Positions 17,858 through 27,045 are shown, counted from the first letter of the stretch. The stretch is 64,000 nucleotides of DNA from Accumulibacter jenkinsii (GCA_036625225.1 JAZKUF010000006.1:62001-126000), one strand, 5' to 3'. A program made the numbers and translations. Notes: a model not told the origin generated them from the sequence alone.

Positions 17858-19389
17858 ACGGCGCCCTGCTGGCGGCGACCGGCCATCTCGTCTGGCTGCT
17901 GCCGCTGCTGCCGCTGCTTGCCGCCGGGCTGATCGCCGCCCGTCTGCTGCGCCGCCGCGACAACGGTGAGGCCGACGAACCGATCACCGCCGGCATCGCG
18001 AGCGCCGCCGCGTTCGCCGCGCTGCTGCTGCTCTGCGTCCTCGATCTCGCGGCGCTCGCCGGCGCCCTGCCCGGCGAGGTCGATTGCGGCGAATGGCTCT
18101 CGATCGGCGCGGTGCCGGTTCGCCTGTCCTTCGTGCTCGACGCCTACAGCCTGCCGTCGGCGACGCTGGTCACCCTGATCACCTGGATGGCGCTGCGCTT
18201 TTCGGCCACCTATCTGCACCGGGAGAGCGGTTTTGCCCGCTTCTTCCTCGGCATGTGCCTGTTCCTCGCCGGCCTGCTGCTGATCGTCCTCGCCGGCAAC
18301 GCGGTGCTCACCTTCGTCGGCTGGGAACTCGCCGGATTCAGCTCGTGGCTGCTCATCGGCTACGCCTGGGAACGGCCGCTGGCGACCGGCAACGCGCTCT
18401 TCGTCTTGCTCACCAACCGCATCGGCGACGCCGGTTTCATGCTCGGCATCGGGCTTGCGGTGTGGTCGGTCGGCACTCTCGAATGGCACGCGCTGCCGGC
18501 CGACGGCAGTCTCGGGACGGTCAGCGCGCGCCTGCTGGCGATCGGTTTCGTCCTTGCTGCGCTCACCAAGTCGGCGCAGCTGCCGTTTACGCCCTGGATC
18601 GCACGCGCGCTCGAAGGCCCGACACCGTCGTCGGCGGTCTTCTACGGATCGCTGCTGGTGCATGCCGGCGTCTATCTCCTCTGCCGCCTGCAGGGCCTGC
18701 TCGTGCAGGTGCCGGATCTGCTGATCCTGCTCGCCGTCGTCGGCCTGTCAACGGCGCTCTATGGCAGCCTGTGCGCGCTGCTGCAGAGCGACGTCAAGTC
18801 GGCGCTGATCTTCTCGACCGTGGCCCAGGTCGGTCTCATGGTCTTCACCTGCGGGCTCGGCCTGTTCTGGCTCGCCGCCTGCCATTCCGGTCTGCATGCC
18901 GCCTGGCGCGCCTATCAGTTCCTGCTCGCGCCCTCGTACATGCATCTCGTGCGGCGGCCGGCGCGACCGCTGCCGCGCTGGCTCGCCGGTCAGCGCTGGG
19001 GATACACCACCGCGCTGCAGCGCTTCTGGATCGAGCCCCTGGCGAACAGCCTCCTGGTGCGGCCGACGCTCGCCCTCGGTCGCGACGTGCGGGCGCTCGA
19101 CGAGCGTTTCATCGACCCCCTGATCGGTGTCCCGCGCGACGATCGGGCGCTGCCGCAGGCCGCAGCCGACGACGCGCTGATCCGTGGCCATGGGCTTGCC
19201 GGCCGCGCCCTGCTGGCTTTTGCCGAGCGTCTGCAGCGCATCGAGAACCATCTGCTGCTGAGCGGCGACGGTGCGTTCGGCCGCTTCCTGCAGCGCACCG
19301 TGGACTACGCCGAAGCAATCGAGTCGCTGCTCGAACAACCGCGCTATCTGATGCTGATGGTGATGGCGACTTTCGTGGTGATCCTGTGA
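17854..19389 (+). CDS. NuoL/DabB-like antiporter subunit
   Basis: 511 residues. Family wording characteristic of NuoL/NdhF/DabB: TFVGWELAGFSSWLLIGYAWE (Glu of helix 5), ALTKSAQLPFTPWIARALEGPTPSSA (Lys of helix 7) and DVKSALIFSTVAQVGLM. The C-terminal third has few helices and an amphipathic stretch (RFWIEPLANSLLVRPTLALG) like the lateral-helix region of NuoL, ending in one last hydrophobic segment. It is the best candidate for the DabB role. ATG overlaps the dabA stop (ATGA), which supports a stoichiometric pairing. Confidence 0.82.
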   Translation: MNGALLAATGHLVWLLPLLPLLAAGLIAARLLRRRDNGEADEPITAGIASAAAFAALLLLCVLDLAALAGALPGEVDCGEWLSIGAVPVRLSFVLDAYSLPSATLVTLITWMALRFSATYLHRESGFARFFLGMCLFLAGLLLIVLAGNAVLTFVGWELAGFSSWLLIGYAWERPLATGNALFVLLTNRIGDAGFMLGIGLAVWSVGTLEWHALPADGSLGTVSARLLAIGFVLAALTKSAQLPFTPWIARALEGPTPSSAVFYGSLLVHAGVYLLCRLQGLLVQVPDLLILLAVVGLSTALYGSLCALLQSDVKSALIFSTVAQVGLMVFTCGLGLFWLAACHSGLHAAWRAYQFLLAPSYMHLVRRPARPLPRWLAGQRWGYTTALQRFWIEPLANSLLVRPTLALGRDVRALDERFIDPLIGVPRDDRALPQAAADDALIRGHGLAGRALLAFAERLQRIENHLLLSGDGAFGRFLQRTVDYAEAIESLLEQPRYLMLMVMATFVVIL

Positions 19390-19399
19390 GCGAGGGCCG

Positions 19400-20899
19400 G
19401 TGAACGAACTGCTCTGGGCCACCCAGGCCGCTTACCCGCCGCTCGCGACGCTGCAATGGCTGCCGCTGGCCGGCGCCCTGCTGCTCCTGATCATGCGCGA
19501 GGCCGACCTCGCGCTGGTGCTCGGCCGTCTGTTCGCGGTCGGCGAGCTGGTGGTCGCGATCGACCTCTATGCGCGCATCGACGTGTCGACCCCGGTCATG
19601 CAGTTCGCCGAGCGCATCGACCTGCTGGGCTACCATGCCGCGGTCGACGGGATCAGCGTGCTGTTCATCCTGCTCACCGCGCTGCTCGGTCTCCTCCTCT
19701 CGTTCTACGGCATGGCGCGCCAGCAGATGTCGCCGGTGCAGCTTTTGAGCGTCCTGTTGATCATCGAGTCGTCGCAGATGACGATGCTGACGACCATGAA
19801 CCTGCTCTGGTTCGCCGGCGCTTCGGCGGTGCAGCTCGCGCTGGTCGCTTACCTGCTCTGGCGCTGGGCGTCGGCGAGCGAGGAACACCTCGCGCTGTCG
19901 CGCTTCCTGCAGTATCAGGTTTTCGGCTGGTGCCTGTTCCTCGCCGGCACCCTCGTCCTCGTCTGGAGCCACGCCGACGTGCCGGGCGGCCACTGGAGCT
20001 TCGACCTCTTCCATCTGCTGGAGAGCTCACAGATCGGCAAGTACCAGTCGGCCGCTTTCTACCTGCTGTTCTACGGCCTTGCGATCCGCACCCCCTTGTT
20101 CCCGCTGCACGGCTGGCTGCCGAATTCCGCCGGCTACGGCCTGATCGCCGTCGGCCCGGTGCTGCTGCTCGGGGTCAAGGTCGGCATCTACGGCATGGCG
20201 CGCTTCCTGCTGCCGCTGACCGCCGAAGCGGTGATGATCTGGCAGCCGTATGTCGTCGCTTTCGCCATGGTCGGCGTCTTCTTCGCCGCGGTACTGGCCT
20301 TCCGCCAGGTCAACCTGCGCCGGCTGATGGCCTTTGCCGTCGTCAGCCATACCAGCCTGATCGTCATCGGCCTGTTCACGCTGCATCCGGCCGGTCTGCA
20401 GGGAGCGCTGCTGCTGGCGGTCAATTTCGGTCTGGCGATCACCCTGATGCTGCTGATGGTCGGTTACGTCTACCGCCGCACCGGCACCACCCGACTCGAT
20501 CGGCTCGGCGGCCTGTTCGACCGCGTTCCCTTCATCGCCATTGCTTTCCTGGTCGGCGGCCTGGCGCTGCTCGGCATGCCCGGTACGCCCGGCTTCGACG
20601 CCGTGCACCTGGTGCTCGAAGCGTCCATCGAGACCTTTGGCGCGCTGCCGACGATCGCCACCGCGCTCGGCAACGTGGTCGCCGCCGGTTTCCTGCTCTG
20701 GGCTTTCCAGCGCGCCTTTCTCGCCCCGCGCCCGCGCGACCGGCAGCCCGGACGCATCGCGCGCACCGCCCGCCTGGAGTATCTGGTCGGCGGCGCGACC
20801 CTGCTCGTCCTGCTTGCCGCCGGTTTCTACCCGGAACCGTGGCTGCGGCTCACCGACAGCGCGACGCAGGCGCTCGCGGCTTATTTCGGACATGGCTGA
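19400..20899 (+). CDS. NuoM-like antiporter subunit, fourth gene of DAB operon
   Basis: 499 residues, multi-helix membrane protein of the NuoM/MrpD type (HGWLPNSAGYG after the helix 7 region, and LRRLMAFAVVSHTSLIVIGL). The GTG start at 19400 has GAGGG upstream; the gap from the preceding gene is 10 bases. The helix 5 region is less canonical than in its neighbours (LLWFAGASAVQLALVA), without the usual WE pair, so one ionizable residue thought important for proton movement may be missing. Part of the same operon. Confidence 0.8.
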   Translation: MNELLWATQAAYPPLATLQWLPLAGALLLLIMREADLALVLGRLFAVGELVVAIDLYARIDVSTPVMQFAERIDLLGYHAAVDGISVLFILLTALLGLLLSFYGMARQQMSPVQLLSVLLIIESSQMTMLTTMNLLWFAGASAVQLALVAYLLWRWASASEEHLALSRFLQYQVFGWCLFLAGTLVLVWSHADVPGGHWSFDLFHLLESSQIGKYQSAAFYLLFYGLAIRTPLFPLHGWLPNSAGYGLIAVGPVLLLGVKVGIYGMARFLLPLTAEAVMIWQPYVVAFAMVGVFFAAVLAFRQVNLRRLMAFAVVSHTSLIVIGLFTLHPAGLQGALLLAVNFGLAITLMLLMVGYVYRRTGTTRLDRLGGLFDRVPFIAIAFLVGGLALLGMPGTPGFDAVHLVLEASIETFGALPTIATALGNVVAAGFLLWAFQRAFLAPRPRDRQPGRIARTARLEYLVGGATLLVLLAAGFYPEPWLRLTDSATQALAAYFGHG

Positions 20900-22388
20900 A
20901 GTCGCCGCCTACCCCCTGCTGAGCACGCTGCTGGCGCTGCCGCTGCTCACCGCCCTCATCACCGCGCTGCTGCGCGAGGCGCCCTGGGCGGCGCGCATCG
21001 CGCTTGCCGGCAGCGCACTGACGCTAATCTGTTCGCTGCTGATCGTCGCAGTTTTCGACCGTGCCGACCCCGGCTTCCAGCTGCAGGATTCGGCGAACTG
21101 GCTGCCCGGGCTCGACATCCGCTACCGGGTCGGCGTCGATGGCCTCTCGCTGCTCTTTCTGCCGGCCACCGCGCTCCTCTTCTGCGGCGCCGTGGTCGCC
21201 GGCTGGCGAGTCCGGGCCAGCGCTGCGCCCCTGCCGCCGGGCCTCTACTTCGCCCTCCTCTGCCTGCTCGAAGCGGCGACGCTCGGCGTCTTCTGCGCCC
21301 TCGATACCCTCCTCTTCTTCTTCTGCTGGGAGTTCACGCTGCTCCCGCTGTATTTCCTCGTCAGCCTGTGGGGCCTTGGCGGCAGCCGTCAGAGCGCCGC
21401 CGTGCGTTACTTCCTATTCATGCTGGCGGGCGGCGTGCCGCTCCTCTTCGGGCTGCTCGCGCTCGCCTTCGGCCACGCCGGCGGTGGACCGCCGGTGTTC
21501 GACCTGCCGACCCTGCTGGCGACGCCGCTGCCCGCATCGACGCAGTACGTCGTCTTCCTGCTGCTGCTCGTCGGTTTTGGCGTCAAGCTGCCGCTGCTGC
21601 CGCTGCACACCTGGCTGCCGGCAATGGCCATGGGCGCGCCGGCCGCGGTGACGGCGCTGCTCGTCGGCCTCAAGCTCGGCGCTTACGGTATGATCCGCTT
21701 CGCCATCCCTCTCGCCCCCCTCGCTGCGCGCGACCTGCACTGGCTGCTCGCCGGTTTCGGCACCCTGGCGATCCTCTACGGCGGCGTCGCCGCCCTCGCG
21801 CAGAGCAACCTGCGCCGCGTCCTGGCGTATTCGAGCCTGGCGCACGTCGGCCTGGTCCTGCTCGGCCTCGCGACCTTCTCGGTCTCGGCCCTGCAGGGCG
21901 TCGTGCTGCAGCTGCTCAACTTCAGCCTCGCCGCCGGCGGTGGTTTCATGCTCCTTTCCTTCCTCCAGCGGCGCACCGGCACAACCGACATCCACCAGCT
22001 CGGCGGCCTGCTGCGCAGCATGCCGCGCCTCTCCGGCTTCTTCCTGCTCTTCGGCCTGGCCGGCATCGGCCTGCCGGGAACCAGCGGCTTCCCCGGCGAG
22101 CTGCTGATCATCGTCGCCGCCCTGCACAGCCATACCGGCGCCGGCCTCGCCGCACTCTTCGGCATGCTGCTCGCCGCCGCCGGTTTCCTCGTCCCTTTCC
22201 GCCACGCCTTTCTCGGCCCGCCGCGCCACCCCGATCTTCCCGCCGCCGCCGACCTGCTGCCGCGCGAACAGGCCTGGCTCCTGCTGCCGACCGCGCTGAT
22301 CCTCGCCGTCGGCCTCCATCCCCGCCCGCTCCTCGAACTCGTCCGGCCGACCGCAGAGGCCTGGGTGGCGGCGCTGGCGGGATTGTAG
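20892..22388 (+). CDS. NuoM-like antiporter subunit, last gene of DAB operon
   Basis: 498 residues, about 14 helices. Conserved features: FFFCWEFTLLPLYFLVS (helix 5 Glu), GFGVKLPLLPLHTWLP (helix 7 Lys) and LRRVLAYSSLAHVGLVLLGL. The ATG at 20892 overlaps the preceding gene by 8 bases. It ends 98 bases before IS66 copy B, so the operon is complete on this side. It completes a set of three NuoM-like and one NuoL-like subunits around a single DabA. Confidence 0.85.
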   Translation: MAEVAAYPLLSTLLALPLLTALITALLREAPWAARIALAGSALTLICSLLIVAVFDRADPGFQLQDSANWLPGLDIRYRVGVDGLSLLFLPATALLFCGAVVAGWRVRASAAPLPPGLYFALLCLLEAATLGVFCALDTLLFFFCWEFTLLPLYFLVSLWGLGGSRQSAAVRYFLFMLAGGVPLLFGLLALAFGHAGGGPPVFDLPTLLATPLPASTQYVVFLLLLVGFGVKLPLLPLHTWLPAMAMGAPAAVTALLVGLKLGAYGMIRFAIPLAPLAARDLHWLLAGFGTLAILYGGVAALAQSNLRRVLAYSSLAHVGLVLLGLATFSVSALQGVVLQLLNFSLAAGGGFMLLSFLQRRTGTTDIHQLGGLLRSMPRLSGFFLLFGLAGIGLPGTSGFPGELLIIVAALHSHTGAGLAALFGMLLAAAGFLVPFRHAFLGPPRHPDLPAAADLLPREQAWLLLPTALILAVGLHPRPLLELVRPTAEAWVAALAGL

Positions 22389-22569
22389 GGAGTCGAACGG
22401 CGCCATCTCACGGCGCCTCATTTGGGTCGCTCGCCAGGGTCTGGAATTTCCGCCTCTTCCCGTCGTTCCGCTATTCCGGCTATTCCGTGTCCTTCCGGCA
22501 AGATTGCATGAAATCGCTGGACGTCCTTGGTAAGGTTGGCTGCGAATTCAACCTGAAGAGGAGCGGCAG

Positions 22570-22998
22570 ATGGACAACCTGGAGAAGGTGGCGGCAGTAG
22601 GTTCTGGCGAGAGCCTGGCGGAGGTACGGGAGCGGTTCAAGGGCTGGCGTGAAACGCGGGGACGCGGGGAGCACATTCCTCGATCGTTGTGGGCGGCGGC
22701 GGTTGGCATCGCACGAGAACACGGCCTGCACGTCACCGCGCGGGAACTCCAGCTGAATTATGAAGGGTTGAAGCGGCGCCAGCAGGGGCAGGCCGGGGGG
22801 GCGCTCGGGACCAGGGGAAATGAAACCCGGTTCGTCGAATTGACGGTGTCGCCCGCCCAGGAGCCCGTCGCTCAGCGCCTCTGCGAGTGCACGATAGAAC
22901 TCGAGAACCCACGCGGCGCCAAGATGCGGGTGGAACTCAATGGCCCGGGCCTGGCCGGTCTCGCCGGCCTGTGCAGCGCCTTCTGGTGCGCCGCATGA
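22570..22998 (+). CDS. tnpA: IS66 accessory protein TnpA (copy B)
   Basis: 142 residues; C-terminal half essentially identical to copy A, N-terminal about 70 residues clearly different (for example MDNLEKVAAVGSGESL against MDDLAKVAAAGDGESL and further divergence after that). The start ATG is preceded by GAGGAGCGG. Coupled to tnpB by a four-base overlap. Confidence 0.85.
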   Translation: MDNLEKVAAVGSGESLAEVRERFKGWRETRGRGEHIPRSLWAAAVGIAREHGLHVTARELQLNYEGLKRRQQGQAGGALGTRGNETRFVELTVSPAQEPVAQRLCECTIELENPRGAKMRVELNGPGLAGLAGLCSAFWCAA

Positions 22999-23348
22999 TC
23001 CAGATCACGCCGCACATGCGTCTCCTGGTCGCGGTCGAACCGATCGATTTTCGGGCCGGCATCGATGGGCTGGCCGGCATCTGCCGGCAGCGCCTGGCGG
23101 CCGATCCGTTCAGCGGCGGGCTGTTCATCTTCCGCAACCGCGCACGGACAGCGATCAAGATTCTGGTCTACGATGGCCAGGGTTTCTGGCTCTGCCAGAA
23201 GCGTCTGTCGAGTGGCCGGTTTGCCTTCTGGCCCGATGGTACGGCGCCGCTCCAGCCGCTTCAGGCTTGCGAGCTGCAGGTGCTGCTGATGGCCGGCGAC
23301 CCCACGCGGACCCGCGCGGCGCCGGCCTGGCGCCGCCTCGCGGCGTAG
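22995..23348 (+). CDS. tnpB: IS66 accessory protein TnpB (copy B)
   Basis: 117-residue IS66 Orf2-type protein, with the same motifs as copy A (EPIDFRAGIDGLAGIC, DPFSGGLFIF). Only scattered differences from copy A. The ATG overlaps the stop of tnpA (ATGA). Confidence 0.9.
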   Translation: MIQITPHMRLLVAVEPIDFRAGIDGLAGICRQRLAADPFSGGLFIFRNRARTAIKILVYDGQGFWLCQKRLSSGRFAFWPDGTAPLQPLQACELQVLLMAGDPTRTRAAPAWRRLAA

Positions 23349-23484
23349 GGTCGCCAGCGCTCAGGTGATTTCAGGAAATTCCTCTACCCGCCAAGCCGAG
23401 GAAGCAGGCGGCCACAGGCGGATGCATCTACCCGCTTCTCCACGATTAGGCAGAATACCGGTACGAGGTTTGTTGGAAATCGCC

Positions 23485-25119
23485 TCAGGTGGCGGCAAGT
23501 TGCTGGTGGTAATTCCAGGGCAGCCACTGCGCCGCCTGGGCCAGCACCTGGCTGACGTTTTTGTGCAAGGCCTGCAGATAGGCGAACGGATTGACCCGAC
23601 AGAGCTCGCACGTATGGATCAGGCTCATGTAGACGTCCCCCACCTCGGCCCCCTTCGGGGTCTTGTAGAACATCGAATTCTTGCGATGCATGATCGCCCG
23701 CTTGAGTGCCCTTTCGGCGAGGTTGTTGTCCAGGGGGGCGCCGGCCTGGCGTAGAAAGAGCGTCATGCCGTCCCAGTGCTTGATCAGATAGGTCAGGGCC
23801 TTGCCCAGACTGCTGTGCGGCTCGACGAGCGACTTCGCGAACTGATCCCCGATCCAGTCACGCATGGCCTGCATCGGCGGGCCGCTGTGTTCCTGGTGGT
23901 AGAGCAGGCGCTCGTCGGGCGACATCGCTTTCGCCTGGCAATGCGCCTCGTGGGCATAGACCTGGGCCAGGGTCTCGATCACATAGCGGCAGTGCTCGGG
24001 GAAATGCGGCACCAGATCGACAAAACGGCGGCGGCCATGAGCGATGCATTTGCCGATGATCGTCGCGAACTCGCCGACGAAGTTGCTCGCGAGCGCATCG
24101 CTCATCTGCATCGGGATTGCCAGCCCCGGCTCCCGCTTCGCGAGGACCGCCGAGAGGTTCTGCCCGGCGTGGGGGTGACCGGTGAAATACAGCGCCACGT
24201 GCTTGCCCTCATCGAGCACGGCGACGATGCTGGAAGTATTGATCGCCTTGCGCTTCGCTTCCAGGCTGGCGGCTTCGATCTGCTTCCTCTCGGCGATCAG
24301 CGACAGGATCTTCATCGGGGTGTCGTCGCAGTGCAGCAGATCAGCCTGTCCGGCCTCGCGAATCAGCTCGTCGAAGACGGCGCGCGGCGCCGGTACCGCC
24401 TGAGAGAGGATGTCCCACTGCGTCGAATCCGGTAGTGGCACGTTGAGGCTCGCCTGCAGCCCTTCGATGCGATGGAACGGCATCCCGCTGCCGTAGCGCA
24501 ACTGGGCGAGCAGGCTCGCACAGCTGGGGTCATATTTCGACGCGCAGACGCCTTCGGGCAGCGGCGCCACGTAGGTCGTCTCGCACATCCGGCAGCGCAG
24601 GGTTTCCAGGCGGTAGATCGTGGCGTCAATCGGTGGCTGGCCGACCACTTTGACGACGATGCGGGGAGGCGAGGCATAGACCTTGGCCTGGTCGCAGTTC
24701 GGGCAGGGATCGCCGGCCTTCAGACCCGGAAGCTTCACTTCGATGACCTGCGAATCGACATACTTCGCCGCGCTATTGCGGCCGTGGCCTGGCTTCGGGG
24801 GACTCGCTTCGGCGGGCGCGGTCTCTCCGGCCGCGGTCTCTCCGGGCGCGGCCGCATCCGCAGCGGCGGGTATTTCGTCCGTCTGGGGGAGCGGCTTTAG
24901 GAGATGGCGTTTGCTCTCGGTCGGGGCGCCGAACACCATCTGTCGAAAACGCGCCAGCGAGAGCTTCGTGTTCTGCAGGGCCTGCATGACGAAGACAAAG
25001 GTCGAGAGGATCTGGCTGAGCCGGGCGTACTGCGGGGCCGGAAACACCGGTTTCGCGAGGGCCAGCAGTTCGTCGATCTGCGCTGGCGTGACATCGACCT
25101 GTTCAGGCGGTTTCTTCAT
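23485..25119 (-). CDS. tnpC: IS66 transposase TnpC (copy B)
   Basis: 544-residue IS66 transposase from ATG 25119. Same order as copy A: helical leader, Ala/Pro/Glu linker, CPNC and CRMC zinc finger, DDE core (LLHCDDTPMKIL; NNLAERALK). Differences from copy A cluster in the linker, where the repeated AGET wording is longer and the LPPP run is missing. Appears intact, so it could supply transposase to both copies. Confidence 0.92.
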   Translation of the reverse strand: MKKPPEQVDVTPAQIDELLALAKPVFPAPQYARLSQILSTFVFVMQALQNTKLSLARFRQMVFGAPTESKRHLLKPLPQTDEIPAAADAAAPGETAAGETAPAEASPPKPGHGRNSAAKYVDSQVIEVKLPGLKAGDPCPNCDQAKVYASPPRIVVKVVGQPPIDATIYRLETLRCRMCETTYVAPLPEGVCASKYDPSCASLLAQLRYGSGMPFHRIEGLQASLNVPLPDSTQWDILSQAVPAPRAVFDELIREAGQADLLHCDDTPMKILSLIAERKQIEAASLEAKRKAINTSSIVAVLDEGKHVALYFTGHPHAGQNLSAVLAKREPGLAIPMQMSDALASNFVGEFATIIGKCIAHGRRRFVDLVPHFPEHCRYVIETLAQVYAHEAHCQAKAMSPDERLLYHQEHSGPPMQAMRDWIGDQFAKSLVEPHSSLGKALTYLIKHWDGMTLFLRQAGAPLDNNLAERALKRAIMHRKNSMFYKTPKGAEVGDVYMSLIHTCELCRVNPFAYLQALHKNVSQVLAQAAQWLPWNYHQQLAAT

Positions 25120-25419
25120 GCGAGCGCTGATCGCCGCGGGCGACAGTCCTTGACCCACGGATAGCCCAGGTTCCACCCTTCACACCCCGGCTTCGACCCG
25201 GTCTTGCGACTCGACGCCGGATGATCGGCGATCGACGGGCGGATGAAGACGAGATCGTCTTCGGAAATCTGCCGGTGTCGGTCCCTCGGGGGCGTGTGCA
25301 TGTGCCGCACCATACCCGATTTGAGCGTGGAACGTCAGCTGAAAGTGCAAATATTTGATCGCGGGAGGCTTCCGGCGGCCTTGTCCAGGGCGTTTTGCAG
25401 CTTTGCCGGAGGGACACAA

Positions 25420-26175
25420 ATGAAACGATTCGTTCGGGTTATTGCCGCGGCGATGGTGCTGTTCGGCGCTGCGGGACTTGCGCAGGCCTTCGAGATCATT
25501 GCCCCGGACCAACCTGTCGCGGGGAAAAGTCAACTGGAATGGTCGCAGGAGTGGTGGCAATGGGCGCTCGGAGCTCCCGCATCGGATAATCCCTTGCTGG
25601 ACCCGGACGGGTCACTCGCCCAGGTAGGCAACAACGGTCCGGTCTTCTTCGTGGCGGGTAGCATCTTCGGAGTTCCTACCGATCGGACGTTTACCGTGCC
25701 GGCGGGGCGGCCAATCTTTTTCCCCGTCATTAACAACCTCTGGATCGAGACTCCCCCTATAGTGTGTTTTCCTGACTTCCCATGCGCGCTGGACCAGATA
25801 ACCCCATTCATTACCGACGCGACCGATCTCCACGCCACTCTGGACGGGCAGAACCTGCTCATCCCAGACGCACTCGGTTTTCGGCAGACCAGCAGTGAGT
25901 TCTTCCTCATCGCCCTGCCCGACGACAATCTCTTTGGCGCACCCGAGGACGCCTATCCCGCCGTCTCGGACGGTTACTGGGTCGCCGTGGAAGGTCTGTC
26001 ACCCGGCCCGCACACCCTCATTTTCGGCGCCACCTCGGGGGATTTCCTGGTAGAGGTCACCGCCAATCTGACTGTTCCGGAGCCCGGGACACTGGGGCTG
26101 GTGCTGCTCGGCGCCCTTGTCGCGACCGGTCGCTTCCGGTCCGGGACTGCGGTCACCCCTCGACAGCCGGCATGA
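25420..26175 (+). CDS. PEP-CTERM sorted exported protein
   Basis: 251 residues: Sec signal peptide (MKRFVRVIAAAMVLFGAAGL, cleaved near AQAFE), a mature domain rich in beta strands and Trp (QEWWQWALG, GPVFFVAGSIFGV, GRPIFFPVINN), and a C-terminal tripartite PEP-CTERM signal (VPEPGTLGLVLLGALV then a basic tail). Such proteins are processed by exosortase/EpsH and are linked to exopolysaccharide. No exosortase is in the window. The ATG lies two bases past the end of IS66 copy B, and the ribosome site GGAGGG at 25408-25413 is inside the IS terminal repeat. Confidence 0.85.
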   Translation: MKRFVRVIAAAMVLFGAAGLAQAFEIIAPDQPVAGKSQLEWSQEWWQWALGAPASDNPLLDPDGSLAQVGNNGPVFFVAGSIFGVPTDRTFTVPAGRPIFFPVINNLWIETPPIVCFPDFPCALDQITPFITDATDLHATLDGQNLLIPDALGFRQTSSEFFLIALPDDNLFGAPEDAYPAVSDGYWVAVEGLSPGPHTLIFGATSGDFLVEVTANLTVPEPGTLGLVLLGALVATGRFRSGTAVTPRQPA

Positions 26176-26592
26176 GCGCGAGCCTGAAACCCTCGCTGCC
26201 TTGAGGAAAGTCCGGTACACGCGGAAGTCTGGGACTGAAACGACCGGTGGATGCGGGCGGCAATGCCTTCCCCCACCGGCCGCTTGAGCTGCGAGTGGCA
26301 ACGGCATGGTCTTCCGCATTCCTTTACCTAGTAGAGTCGAGATGTGGCGCGGTGGCGGTAGGTTCAGCTTGTCTGTTTCCGCCCCTTTCGTCTGACGGTG
26401 CCCAAGTAGCTTGGCCATAGCCCCGTTTCCACATCCCGCTCATCGAACCGGACGTGCGGATTTTCCGCATCCGGCTCTCGGACAAGAGTCACGCTTTCGC
26501 CCACGGAAGGTCGTGCGTTCTTTTCGGCAAATTGACCAGCTTCAACTTTTCGTAGAAATACCGGTCGGGGTAGCGTCGTTCCCCCTTGCCCA
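26176..26592. other. Gene-free stretch with group II intron debris
   Basis: No intact gene seen. On the minus strand the sequence around 26350-26520 reads like the 3' end of a bacterial group II intron, including a domain V-like hairpin listed separately. The join between this debris and the truncated HigA gene near 26592 looks like a rearrangement point. Confidence 0.5.
26445..26477 (-). ncRNA. Group II intron domain V-like hairpin (remnant)
   Basis: Read on the minus strand: GAGCCGGA pairs with TCCGGTTC, a two-base CG bulge follows the distal stem, and the distal stem GCGGA/TCCGC is closed by a short A-rich loop. The AGC triad, the CG bulge and the 33-base length fit intron domain V (usually 34 bases); the loop is not a perfect GNRA tetraloop. 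No reverse transcriptase gene is next to it, so it is a fragment. Confidence 0.5.
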
Positions 26593-26865
26593 GAACCGGG
26601 GCTGAGCGTCACCGCCGCCGCGCAGCTTGGCGTGACTCGCGCCGCGCTGTCTCGCGTGCTGAATGGTCGCGCTGCCATTTCCCCCGAGATGGCCTTGAGG
26701 CTTGAGGGCTGGCTTGGCGTAGAGAATGGCGGACGTGCCGACGCCTGGATAGCGCAGCAAGCCGCTTTCGATCTGTGGAAGGCACGGCAGGCAGGCGCCC
26801 CGACTGTTCAGCGGGCAGAGCTACCGAGCGCCACCGACAATGGGTTATCGCTGCACACCGTCTGA
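26593..26865 (+). pseudogene. HigA-like antitoxin, 5' truncated
   Basis: Reads GLSVTAAAQLGVTRAALSRV then LNGRAAISPEMALRLEGWLG, the helix-turn-helix of HigA/VapI (XRE family) antitoxins, followed by the usual QAAFDLWKARQAG. The N-terminal ~20 residues (normally a PxHPGE motif) are missing; upstream sequence in frame is unrelated. A GTG at 26632 would cut the helix-turn-helix. No HigB toxin gene is adjacent. A decayed toxin-antitoxin fragment next to the island boundary. Confidence 0.7.
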
Positions 26866-27045
26866 CCCGGTTTTGCCGCTCCTTCCCCGACGACATGACG
26901 CTGCCGGTGGCCGGTTTCGATGCGCTGCCGGCTGATTCTGCCAGTTACAGCGTAACTGCCGGCGCCCTGCCCGTGACCACCACAGAGGCGCTACAGGCGT
27001 CCGTGTTTTCCATTCGTTCCCCAGTCGTTCCCCGGCGCCGGAAAG

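Larger units (their letters stand above)
22487..25417. mobile_element. IS66-family element, copy B (2931 bp, inverted relative to A)
   Basis: Same terminal repeats as copy A (GTGTCCTTCCGGCAAGATTG at the left; GTGTCCCTCCGGCAAAGCTG at the right on the minus strand) and same convergent gene order, in opposite orientation. It is 123 bases longer, mostly because the spacer between tnpB and tnpC is longer (23349-23484). Flanks gctattcc and aaatgaaa do not form a target duplication. The left end lies 98 bases after the DAB operon; the right end lies two bases before the ATG of a PEP-CTERM gene. Confidence 0.9.

Noticed and set aside
4070..25425. Target duplications or reciprocal inversion flanks for the IS66 pair
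   Set aside because: The four 8-base flanks (gaattaga, gaaagtgc, gctattcc, aaatgaaa) do not match in any direct or inverted pairing.
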